Translations under genes and position numbers: made by a program | Shown here: piece by piece, positions 7,863 to 14,373 of the stretch | Numbering within the stretch: position 1 is the first letter of the stretch | Layout of the letters: each line of letters starts with the position of its first letter | The notes under the pieces: generated by a model | What the model was told of the DNA's origin: nothing | Database searches by the model: none | What the model saw: only the letters and a program-made list of their open reading frames with translations | DNA from: Spirochaeta thermophila DSM 6578 | Lineage (GTDB): Bacteria; Spirochaetota; Spirochaetia; Winmispirales; Winmispiraceae | Assembly (NCBI RefSeq): GCF_000184345.1 | Contig: NC_017583.1 | Location: 2,480,001-2,544,000 of the forward strand | Reading direction: 5' to 3' | Length of the DNA: 64,000 nt

Positions 7863-10005
7863 GATCACCCCCGAGATCGTGGATCCGTGCATTCGGGAAT
7901 TCCTCTCTCACCACGGAAACCACATCAGGGAAGCTCGTGAAGAGGCAGATCTGCCATCCCTTGTCCACCAGACGATGGAGCGCCCGAACCGCACCCCGTC
8001 TCCGAGAAGGGTCCAGGGACTCGAAGGCCTCGTCGAGCACGATCACCCCCGGTGTCTCAGAGAGTTCGGCCATGGCGAGCCGACAACCGAGATAGAAGGC
8101 CCCCATGGTCCCCTTTGAGAGCTGAGGCAACTCCCTCGGTATTCCCTGGGCGTCCATGGCCCGGATCCCCTTCAGAGAGACCGCGTCGAGCATCACCTCC
8201 CGTTCCCCACCCCCGGTGATCATCTCGTAGTAGGGCCTCACCCTGGAAACGAGCCCGGCGAAGTCCTCCGCCATCCGCTCACGAAGACGGGAGAACACCT
8301 CCGTGAGAAGGGCGTAGGCGGATTTCTCGGCCTCCAGACGGGAGAGCTCCCGGATGAGACGTTCCCGCTCCCCCCTCAGACGGAAGAGCTCTTCCATGGC
8401 CTCACTGTAGTTCCCCATCCGCCCCTTGAGCCTCGCCACCTCTTCGAGGACATGCTCGTACTCACGATCGAGCCCCTCTCGAACCTTCCGGAGATCTTCC
8501 CGTTCGTTCCGGAGGACGATCCGCTCCTCCTCCGTGAGCTCCTCCCCCCGGAGCCTGAGCCTACAGCCATCCCTCTCCATGGCGATATACCGTTCCAAAT
8601 CCACCAGGGAGGTCTTTCCGCTCCGCTCCATCGCCCTCCTCACCCAGCCCTCCTCGGCCTCAAGACTACGCACCACCTCCCGATACCGCGCCACCTCTGC
8701 GCCGTACTCCTCCCAGGTGCGAACCCCCACCCGCCCCAGCCACTCCCGCAACCGCCGGCCGGCCTCCTCCTCCCTCCTCCGCGCCTCCACCCACCCCCTC
8801 TCCACCCCTCCCACCTCCTCACCCAGCCGTCGCACCTCCTCCCTCCACACCTCCCACTCACGCCGCACCCCCTCCCCCTCGGCCCTCCACCGTGCCCAGG
8901 CCTCCCTCAACCTCCCCTCACCCACCACCCGCCGCACCATCCCCGTACCCCGCACCCGCCACACCAACCCCACCACCATCCCCCCGAGCCCCGCCACCGC
9001 CACCCCCACCCCCGCACCCACCCATCCCAGCCATCCTGCCATCCCCACCCCCACACACATACCCACTCCCCCCGCCACCATCATCCACATCCCCCTCCGG
9101 CGCCATCCCTCCCCCGTCACCAACACCCTCTCCTTCTCCTCGCGCCCCCTCACCCTCTCCTCCACCCCCGCCAACACCTCCTCGGCCCTGCGGAGATCCA
9201 CCCTTCGGAGCTCCACCTCCTCACCCAGCCGTCGCACCTCCTCCCTGCACGCATCCCACTCACGCCGCAAGGCCTCCCCCTCCTGCCGGACACCCTCACC
9301 ACACACCACCCTCAACCGTCCCACCTCCTCCTTGATCTCCCTCACCCGCCGCACCCTCTCCCACGCCTGTTCCAGCTCCCTCAACCGGCGCCACTCCTCC
9401 TGCTCCTGAATCCGCCGATCCAGCTCCCGTTCACGCTCCTCCACCCCGCGCCGCTCCCGCTCAAGCGCCCCAAGCCGCTCCTCCCTACGCCGGAGCTCCC
9501 CCCACACCACCTCCCTCCCCGAAAGCCGCTCCTCCCACCTCCGGATCTGCGCATCCACCTCGGCGAGTCGCGCCCTCACCTCCCTCCGTTCCCTCATCTG
9601 CACCGTCTCGCGCCCCTCCTCCCTCCCCGCCTTCTCCACCTCCGAGATCAACCGTTCCAGGTTCACCCCCCCTGCGAACAGCTGCTCCTGGATGAACTGG
9701 GCCGCCCCCCGCTGACTCGAGAAATCCACCTCCACCCTGCCGGAACGTATCGCAAACACCTCGGAGAACAGAGAAGCGGGAACATGCCACTCCTCTCCCA
9801 CCCACTCCCCCTCCACCCTCCGCTCCCCCGCCCTCCCATAGCGGTCGAGATCCTTCCTGCCCGAGGCGATGAGATCGTAGAGCGCATCGCACACCGTGGA
9901 CTTCCCCGCCTCGTTGGGCCCGTGGAACACCGTCACCGGCCCCAGCTCGAACCGTACCTCCGAGAACTTTCCGAACCCGATCAGCCTTATCCCCCTGAGC
10001 CTCAT
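7855..10005 (-). CDS. Rad50/SbcC-like ATPase of YhaN type with central membrane hairpin
   Basis: ABC-type ATPase of 716 residues. Walker A GPNEAGKS is at about 29-36, a long charged coiled coil runs from about 130 to 305, and a second from about 355 to 560. The signature LSKGTMGA is at 629-636 and Walker B VIVLDEAFESLD at about 654-665. In place of a zinc hook, residues 306-349 are strongly hydrophobic and could form two membrane helices. With the phosphoesterase just upstream (4-base overlap) it resembles the B. subtilis YhaO/YhaN pair, a proposed DNA-end processing or repair complex. A 56-bp segment is duplicated within the gene (8811-8866 and 9213-9268). Confidence 0.85.
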   Translation of the reverse strand: MRLRGIRLIGFGKFSEVRFELGPVTVFHGPNEAGKSTVCDALYDLIASGRKDLDRYGRAGERRVEGEWVGEEWHVPASLFSEVFAIRSGRVEVDFSSQRGAAQFIQEQLFAGGVNLERLISEVEKAGREEGRETVQMRERREVRARLAEVDAQIRRWEERLSGREVVWGELRRREERLGALERERRGVEERERELDRRIQEQEEWRRLRELEQAWERVRRVREIKEEVGRLRVVCGEGVRQEGEALRREWDACREEVRRLGEEVELRRVDLRRAEEVLAGVEERVRGREEKERVLVTGEGWRRRGMWMMVAGGVGMCVGVGMAGWLGWVGAGVGVAVAGLGGMVVGLVWRVRGTGMVRRVVGEGRLREAWARWRAEGEGVRREWEVWREEVRRLGEEVGGVERGWVEARRREEEAGRRLREWLGRVGVRTWEEYGAEVARYREVVRSLEAEEGWVRRAMERSGKTSLVDLERYIAMERDGCRLRLRGEELTEEERIVLRNEREDLRKVREGLDREYEHVLEEVARLKGRMGNYSEAMEELFRLRGERERLIRELSRLEAEKSAYALLTEVFSRLRERMAEDFAGLVSRVRPYYEMITGGGEREVMLDAVSLKGIRAMDAQGIPRELPQLSKGTMGAFYLGCRLAMAELSETPGVIVLDEAFESLDPSRRRGAVRALHRLVDKGWQICLFTSFPDVVSVVREEFPNARIHDLGGDHA
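8811..8866. repeat. Internal 56-bp direct repeat, copy 1
   Basis: First copy of a 56-bp near-identical repeat within the ATPase gene; the second is at 9213-9268, 402 bases away (exactly 134 codons). The first 33 bases are identical and only about four mismatches follow. Both copies encode a W-x-x-x-REEVRRLGEEV heptad segment, one on each side of the hydrophobic hairpin. Confidence 0.85.
9213..9268. repeat. Internal 56-bp direct repeat, copy 2
   Basis: Second copy of the repeat described at 8811-8866. It encodes REEVRRLGEEV at about residues 254-264 of the ATPase; the other copy encodes the same string at about 388-398. Confidence 0.85.
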
Positions 10006-11048
10006 CGCTCGATCTCCTCTCGTATCCGCAGAAGCCCGAGGCGGAGGGCATCCCTCCAGACCCGCTCCTCACACCCCCCTCGGGACCGCTCCATCTCCTC
10101 CAGGAACATCTGTACGAACCGATGGGAAGAGAGAACCCTCAAGGCCGCCACCTCCTCCTCGAAGGTGATCGTACGCACCCTGTCGCCATATCTCTCGAGG
10201 AGCCCCCGTTTCCAGGACTCCACCCGATCCAACCCATCCACCACCCCCCTGAGCACCACATGCACCCGATCGTACGGCCCCACACCGTCCCAGAACCCCT
10301 CCTCCTCCTCAACCCGCTCCACCCCGAAGACCACCTCAGTAACCCGAAACCGACCCGCCCGTTCCAGCGCCACAGACTCCACCCGCACCCCCCCTTCGCC
10401 CGCCTCGACCACGAGCACCCTCCGAGGCCCCTCTTCCCCCTCCCTCCACACCCGCGCCGACCCCGCATACCTGAAGACCACATCCCCGAACCGCACCTCA
10501 CACTCCCGGTGAATGTGCCCCAGCGCCACATAGTCAGGCTCGAAATCCCTCAGGAACACCGGATCGAGGATCGCAGGATCCTCCTCGCTCGAGAACCAGA
10601 AGGCATCCTGGACCGTACCGTGGGCCATCACCACCCTCACCCCCCTCTTCCGTGCGAGCCCCCCACCCCCCTCGTACCCCTCCCGCCGGTAGGGCACCCC
10701 CACCACCTCGTATCCCTCCCCCTCCCATACCCCCACTCCATCGAACGACCAGAAGAGCCCCTCGGGCGTGGAGAACTCCGAGAACTCGTGCGCACCCTTC
10801 TTGAGGAACTCATGGTTCCCCACACAGTAGTAGACCGGCACCCCCACCCCGCACAACCTCCTCCAGACCTCACCCCAGAGGGCCGCCATATCCTCGAAGG
10901 AATCGAAGAGATCACCCGGCACCACGACGAAATCCACACCCGCATCCTTCGCCACCTCGGCCACTTCATCCACCACCTCGAGACAGTACTCGCGCTCCCT
11001 GAGGGCCACGTGCACGTCCGCCGCATGAAGAAACCTCACCCGTGCCAT
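10002..11048 (-). CDS. SbcD/Mre11-like metallophosphoesterase of YhaO type
   Basis: Calcineurin-like phosphoesterase of 348 residues, predicted nuclease partner of the ATPase encoded immediately downstream (ATGA overlap). Metal-binding motifs appear in order: HAADVH near residue 8, GDLFD at about 46, GNHEF at about 77, MAHG and GHIHRE. The C-terminal part is long and charged, as in DNA repair exonucleases of the SbcD/YhaO group. Its ATG at 11048 has no ribosome binding site, but a -10 element lies 6 bases upstream. The divergent ferredoxin gene shares the short upstream region. Confidence 0.87.
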   Translation of the reverse strand: MARVRFLHAADVHVALREREYCLEVVDEVAEVAKDAGVDFVVVPGDLFDSFEDMAALWGEVWRRLCGVGVPVYYCVGNHEFLKKGAHEFSEFSTPEGLFWSFDGVGVWEGEGYEVVGVPYRREGYEGGGGLARKRGVRVVMAHGTVQDAFWFSSEEDPAILDPVFLRDFEPDYVALGHIHRECEVRFGDVVFRYAGSARVWREGEEGPRRVLVVEAGEGGVRVESVALERAGRFRVTEVVFGVERVEEEEGFWDGVGPYDRVHVVLRGVVDGLDRVESWKRGLLERYGDRVRTITFEEEVAALRVLSSHRFVQMFLEEMERSRGGCEERVWRDALRLGLLRIREEIER

Positions 11049-11054
11049 ACCCAG

Positions 11055-11084
11055 AGCCTACCGCACACCGGGGGGACCGATCAA
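11055..11084 (-). promoter_or_regulatory. Promoter of the YhaO/YhaN-like operon, leaderless placement
   Basis: On the minus strand TTGATC (11079-11084), an 18-base spacer and TAGGCT (11055-11060) are followed by 6 bases and the ATG at 11048. No Shine-Dalgarno sequence is present. Confidence 0.55.
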
Positions 11085-11094
11085 CGCCTCTCCA

Positions 11095-11123
11095 TTGATC
11101 CTTCCCTCCGGTTGGAGTATAGT
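11095..11123 (+). promoter_or_regulatory. Promoter of the ferredoxin gene
   Basis: TTGATC (11095-11100), 17-base spacer, TATAGT (11118-11123). The transcript would have a leader of about 25 bases including CAGGAGGC, in contrast to the divergent leaderless-looking promoter next to it. Confidence 0.65.
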
Positions 11124-11154
11124 CACCCTGATATCACTCCCACAGGAGGCGATC

Positions 11155-11325
11155 ATGGCATACGTCATCACCGATGACTGCGTGGCCTGCGGGACCTGCC
11201 TTCCCGAATGCCCGGTGGAGGCGATCAGCGAAGGGAACCCCTACGTGATCGACCCCGACAAGTGCACCGACTGCGGCTCCTGCGCAGAGGTGTGCCCCGC
11301 AGAAGCCATCCATCCCGGCAACTGA
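11155..11325 (+). CDS. 2[4Fe-4S] ferredoxin
   Basis: Small electron carrier of 56 residues with two cluster motifs, CVACGTCLPECP and CTDCGSCAEVCP, each CxxCxxCxxxCP, so it should hold two [4Fe-4S] clusters. The length and symmetry are those of clostridial-type ferredoxins. The start is set by the ribosome binding site CAGGAGGCGATC directly before the ATG. It is monocistronic: its own promoter lies upstream and a strong intrinsic terminator follows the stop. Confidence 0.95.
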   Translation: MAYVITDDCVACGTCLPECPVEAISEGNPYVIDPDKCTDCGSCAEVCPAEAIHPGN

Positions 11326-11332
11326 TCCAGGA

Positions 11333-11358
11333 CGCTGCCCCCCCGGGCAGCGTTTTTT
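11333..11358 (+). terminator. Intrinsic terminator of the ferredoxin gene
   Basis: GC-rich stem CGCTGCCC (11333-11340) pairs with GGGCAGCG (11345-11352) around a CCCC loop and is followed by a run of six T. Confidence 0.9.
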
Positions 11359-11371
11359 CCCTCCGTGCACG

Positions 11372-11398
11372 AAAAAACCCGTCCGTTCGAGGACGGGT
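11372..11398 (-). terminator. Intrinsic terminator of tRNA-Leu
   Basis: On the minus strand ACCCGTCC and GGACGGGT form an 8-bp stem followed by a T run (A run 11372-11377 on the plus strand). It begins 2 bases after the tRNA 3' end. Confidence 0.88.
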
Positions 11399-11399
11399 C

Positions 11400-11483
11400 T
11401 GCCCAGAGGGGGATTTGAACCCCCACGGGTTTACACCCACTAGATCCTGAATCTAGCGCGTCTACCAGTTCCGCCACCTGGGC
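11400..11483 (-). tRNA. tRNA-Leu (anticodon CAG)
   Basis: Class II tRNA of 84 bases read on the minus strand. The acceptor stem GCCCAG(G) pairs with CTCTGGGC, the discriminator is A, the D-loop contains GGTAGACGCG, and the anticodon loop ATTCAGGA has anticodon CAG. A short variable arm and a T arm with GGTTCAAATCC follow. The CCA end is not encoded. The tRNA has a consensus-like promoter 15 bases upstream and its own terminator. The reading frame of the neighbouring transposase ends inside it (11462-11464). Confidence 0.95.
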
Positions 11484-12793
11484 ATGCAGCGGATGCTATT
11501 ATGCGACAATCCCGCCCAGGTGTCAATCAGCCCCCCTGTCAGGGCACTGTCAAGGAGGAGTGTTGAAATTGAGCTGGAGCCCGTAGGGGTGCGTCTCCCC
11601 ACCTCTTGTATCACCTGCATGCCCACCACGTAGAGGCCTACCATCTCATCCGCATGGGCACGACTCATATACCCAGGATACCTCCGCAGAAAGCTTCTCA
11701 TGTGCCGAAACATGTTCTCCGCAAGGTTGCTCGTCCTCACCTTCTCCTTCCACTCATAGGGTAACTCCAGATAGGAGAAAAGCCGGTCCTTCCGCCACAG
11801 GAGGGAGGCCGTCATCCGGGGAGCCTTCGCCGCCCACTTCTTCACGAATGCCTCCAACGCACGTGCTGCGTCCTCCTTCCCTCCTGCCTCAAAGAGCTTC
11901 CAGTACTCCGCTCGAAAAGCTCGCCTCTCCTTCTGGAGGTCTGCGTTCTTCCCCTTCCGTTCCCCCATGTCCTGCAGGAGCTTCTGCTCAAGCGTACCCT
12001 GCAGGTGCCAGAGGCATACCTGCTTCTTCGCCTCAGGATACACCGTCTCCACGGCCTGCCGGATCCCCTCAGCCTCATCGGCCACCACCAGCTCCACCTC
12101 ATGAAGCCCTCGCTCATAGAGCCTGGTAAGGAGTCGCTCGTAGCTCGCCTGGTCCTCCTGCTCCGCAACGACCCAGTCGAGGAGCTCATGAGATCCGTCC
12201 TCCTTCACCCCCACGGCACTCAGGACAACCAGCTTCTTCTGACCCCTCCCACGCCTCTTTGCCCACACTCCATCCAGCACAAGGGCCTTCACTCCTCTAA
12301 GGGACCTCCTCCGCCACTGCTCCTTCTCCTCACGAAGACGCTTTATGAGCCGCAGGAGTGTCTGCGGGTGAGCCTCGCCTATCCCCAGCTCCCGTAACAG
12401 GATGGCCCACGTCCGCGCGCTCATCCCTCCCACATACCCGAGAAGGAGCTGCTCGGCGAGGGCCACGAGCCTCTGCTCATAGGCGACCAGCTTCACCTCC
12501 TTCCCCCCGCCGGTGCGGATGCGGGGCACGCGTACATCCTCGATCGGCCCCCAGGGGGTCTGCACGGTCTTCCATTTCCTGTAGCCGTACCGGTAGTACG
12601 GTGCCTTCTCAGCCTCCCCTCGTGCATATCGTGGTCGTCCTACTGCCTCCTCTCTCAGCGTCTCAAGGAGGTGTTCCAGGTACGTCTTGTAGGTGTGGCG
12701 CACCTCCTCCCGGAGTTGGGCCTCTACTTGCTTCATCAGAGCAGAGAGGGTATACTGTGTTTCAGTCAATGCGCGTGTCTTGCCGCGCTTCAT
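11462..12793 (-). CDS. IS256-family (mutator type) transposase
   Basis: DDE transposase of 443 residues as read here. Likely catalytic Asp residues are in VLDGVWAKRRG and LVVADEAEGI, and the Glu in TSNLAENMFRHMRSFLRR; CLWHLQGTLEQKL is the C-to-H motif of the family. The start at 12793 follows the strong ribosome binding site AAGGAGGAG. The frame has no stop before the element's edge at 11542: the last 26 residues (from LTGGLIDTW onward) come from host DNA, and the TAG at 11462-11464 lies inside tRNA-Leu. The natural product therefore probably ends near the IS border and varies with each insertion site. Confidence 0.9.
   Translation of the reverse strand: MKRGKTRALTETQYTLSALMKQVEAQLREEVRHTYKTYLEHLLETLREEAVGRPRYARGEAEKAPYYRYGYRKWKTVQTPWGPIEDVRVPRIRTGGGKEVKLVAYEQRLVALAEQLLLGYVGGMSARTWAILLRELGIGEAHPQTLLRLIKRLREEKEQWRRRSLRGVKALVLDGVWAKRRGRGQKKLVVLSAVGVKEDGSHELLDWVVAEQEDQASYERLLTRLYERGLHEVELVVADEAEGIRQAVETVYPEAKKQVCLWHLQGTLEQKLLQDMGERKGKNADLQKERRAFRAEYWKLFEAGGKEDAARALEAFVKKWAAKAPRMTASLLWRKDRLFSYLELPYEWKEKVRTSNLAENMFRHMRSFLRRYPGYMSRAHADEMVGLYVVGMQVIQEVGRRTPTGSSSISTLLLDSALTGGLIDTWAGLSHNSIRCMPRWRNW
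11498..11526 (-). promoter_or_regulatory. Promoter of tRNA-Leu
   Basis: On the minus strand TTGACA (11521-11526), 17-base spacer, CATAAT (11498-11503), 14 bases before the tRNA 5' end. The insertion sequence ends at 11542, leaving the -35 box intact. Confidence 0.85.
11534..11541. repeat. Target site duplication, left copy
   Basis: CCCTGTCA, identical to 12885-12892 on the other side of the IS. Confidence 0.85.
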
Positions 12794-12884
12794 GGGGTAT
12801 CTCCTCCTTAGGTGTGATGTTGGTGGGTGGGAGATACCCCTTATCTTTTTCCCCGCCTTTTTCAACACTCGATGTTACAGTCCC
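11542..12884 (-). mobile_element. Complete IS256-family insertion sequence
   Basis: A 1343-bp element carrying one transposase. Imperfect terminal inverted repeats of about 26 bp are present: one end starts GGGCACTGTCAAGG and continues to GAGTGTTGAAA; the other, read inward, starts GGGACTGTAACATC and also continues to GAGTGTTGAAA. An 8-bp target duplication CCCTGTCA flanks it (11534-11541 and 12885-12892); a ninth base also matches. The insertion lies between the ferritin-like gene, whose stop codon lies in the target duplication, and the tRNA-Leu promoter. No gene is broken. Confidence 0.92.
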
Positions 12885-12892
12885 CCCTGTCA
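12885..12892. repeat. Target site duplication, right copy
   Basis: CCCTGTCA. Its last three bases are the TGA stop of the ferritin-like gene read on the minus strand. Confidence 0.85.
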
Positions 12893-13402
12893 GAGCCTCA
12901 GCTTCTTCAGCTCCTCCTTCATCCGCTCGATGTCCCTGAGCCAATCCTCGATATCCTGCTCGTGCTCCAGCTCGTCGTTCAGGATCTGCACCGCCATCTG
13001 GTAGGTGGTGTGATCCTTCCCGTTGGTGAAGTCCGCGATCTGCTCGTAGCGACGGATCGCGCACCGCTCCCCCTCGAGGTTCTGTGAGAGGATCTCCTCG
13101 ATGTAAGGATCGGAAGGAACCGCGTAGTCACAACCCGCCACCTTCTGCCACTCGAAGGGCGAGAGCAACGGAGTTCCCCCGAGCTGGATGATCCTCCCCG
13201 CCAGGAGCTCCGCATGACCCAATTCCTCGGTCGCGTGGGTGAGCAGTTCGGGCTCCACCTCACTCCGCATGGGACCTTCCATCACCCTGGCCCCCACCCA
13301 GTACTGGTAGTAGGCGAGCCACTCCTCGGCGAGCGCCGCATTGAGGAGCTCGAGGAGCTCGTTCACATCGACCCGACTGATTTCCTTGCCTTTTTCTCCC
13401 AT
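12890..13402 (-). CDS. Ferritin-like diiron protein, Dps-like / thioferritin type
   Basis: Four-helix-bundle protein of 170 residues with ferroxidase-type residues: EEW at about 26-28, EELGHAE at 59-65, EGERCAIRRYE at 110-120 and NDELEHEQD at 142-150. Two cysteines (C91 in AGCDYAV and C114 in ERCAIRR) lie in the positions where, as I recall, archaeal Dps-like thioferritins have their conserved Cys pair. That family protects against peroxide and stores iron. The ribosome binding site AAAGGAGTG sets the start. The TGA lies in the target duplication of the IS inserted right behind it, so the protein is intact. Confidence 0.8.
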   Translation of the reverse strand: MGEKGKEISRVDVNELLELLNAALAEEWLAYYQYWVGARVMEGPMRSEVEPELLTHATEELGHAELLAGRIIQLGGTPLLSPFEWQKVAGCDYAVPSDPYIEEILSQNLEGERCAIRRYEQIADFTNGKDHTTYQMAVQILNDELEHEQDIEDWLRDIERMKEELKKLRL

Positions 13403-13429
13403 GGTTTCACTCCTTTAGGAACATTGCCG

Positions 13430-13449
13430 TGTGGTGATATGATACTACA
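13430..13449. promoter_or_regulatory. Imperfect dyad in the ferritin-like gene promoter region
   Basis: The 20-bp element has outer arms TGTgGT and ACtACA that match as an inverted repeat and covers -10-like sequences (TAGTAT/TATCAT on the minus strand). It may be an operator for an iron or peroxide regulator, but it does not match a classical Fur or PerR box. Confidence 0.3.
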
Positions 13450-13527
13450 GCGAGCCATAAAAAGGAAGCGCCTTGATCTTGATCGCCTCCCCCTGTAAGC
13501 TTGCCACATTCCGGAGGAGGGGGCCTC

Positions 13528-14373
13528 ATGAGAATACTCTTCATCGGCGAGATCGTGGGCAAGGAAGGGGTCTACACCGTGAAGACCCTGCTCCCCGAAC
13601 TCAAGGAACGCTTCAGCCCCGACTTCATCGTGGCGAACGCCGACGGGACCACCGGAGGATGGGGCATAGGGAAGAACCACTCCATCTACCTCCACAAGCT
13701 CGGGATCGACGTCCTCACCTCGGGAGACTGGATCTACTTCAAGAAGGACATGGTCCCTCACATCGCCAAGAGCTCCTACCTCCTCAGGCCCGCGAACTTC
13801 CCTCCCGCAGCACCCGGGAGGGGGTATCGCACCTATCACAAGGGAGGGAAAACCCTGGGGGTGATCAACCTCATCGGACAGTCAGGATTCCCGAGGATCC
13901 ACGGAAGCAACCCCTACACCTACCTCCCCTCCCTCGTCTCCCGGCTCAAGGAGAGCACGCCCCACATCATCGTGGACTTCCACGCGCACACCACAGCCGA
14001 GAAGTACACCATGTTCTTCATGGCCGACGGCATGGTCTCGGGGGTCTTCGGCACCAACTCACGCGTCCAGACCGCCGACGAACGCATCCTCCCGGGCGGC
14101 ACCGCCGTGATCTGCGACGCCGGACGGACCGGAAGTCAGATGAGCGTCCAAGGCCTTGATCCTCAGCCCGAGATACGGCGGTTCCTCACCGCCCTCCCCC
14201 AGAAGGGGAAAACCTCCTGGGACGGCCTCGCACTCTGCGGCGTCCTTCTCGAAACCGACGAGAACGGCAAGGCCGTCTCCTTCGAACGCCTCAACATCCC
14301 TTGCCCCCCGCCCCCCCACCTTCAGGACGAGGAAGAGGAATCGGAGACATCCCCTCCGGACGAGGCACTCTGA
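13528..14373 (+). CDS. YmdB-family (TIGR00282) phosphoesterase homologue with altered metal site
   Basis: The 281-residue product aligns with YmdB-type cyclic-nucleotide phosphodiesterases from start to end: MRILFIG, RPANFP, GVINLIGQ, IIVDFHA, VQTADERILPGGTA and CDAGRTG. However, the metal ligands recalled for B. subtilis YmdB are mostly changed here: D8 to E, E39 to D, N40 to G, N67 to D, H68 to W, and the HTH pair to NSR (N177, R179). Only the His of DFHA (H152) remains. The ATG follows GGAGGAGGGGG. A Pro- and Glu-rich tail (after residue 258) is encoded in a 52-base overlap with the end of cheB. It may be catalytically inactive or use different chemistry. Confidence 0.85.
   Translation: MRILFIGEIVGKEGVYTVKTLLPELKERFSPDFIVANADGTTGGWGIGKNHSIYLHKLGIDVLTSGDWIYFKKDMVPHIAKSSYLLRPANFPPAAPGRGYRTYHKGGKTLGVINLIGQSGFPRIHGSNPYTYLPSLVSRLKESTPHIIVDFHAHTTAEKYTMFFMADGMVSGVFGTNSRVQTADERILPGGTAVICDAGRTGSQMSVQGLDPQPEIRRFLTALPQKGKTSWDGLALCGVLLETDENGKAVSFERLNIPCPPPPHLQDEEEESETSPPDEAL

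Noticed and set aside
8426-10512. Long plus-strand frames of 327 and 686 residues opposite the YhaN/YhaO-like genes
   Set aside because: They are Pro/His/Ser-rich shadows created by the C-rich strand; the minus-strand products carry full Walker and phosphoesterase motifs.
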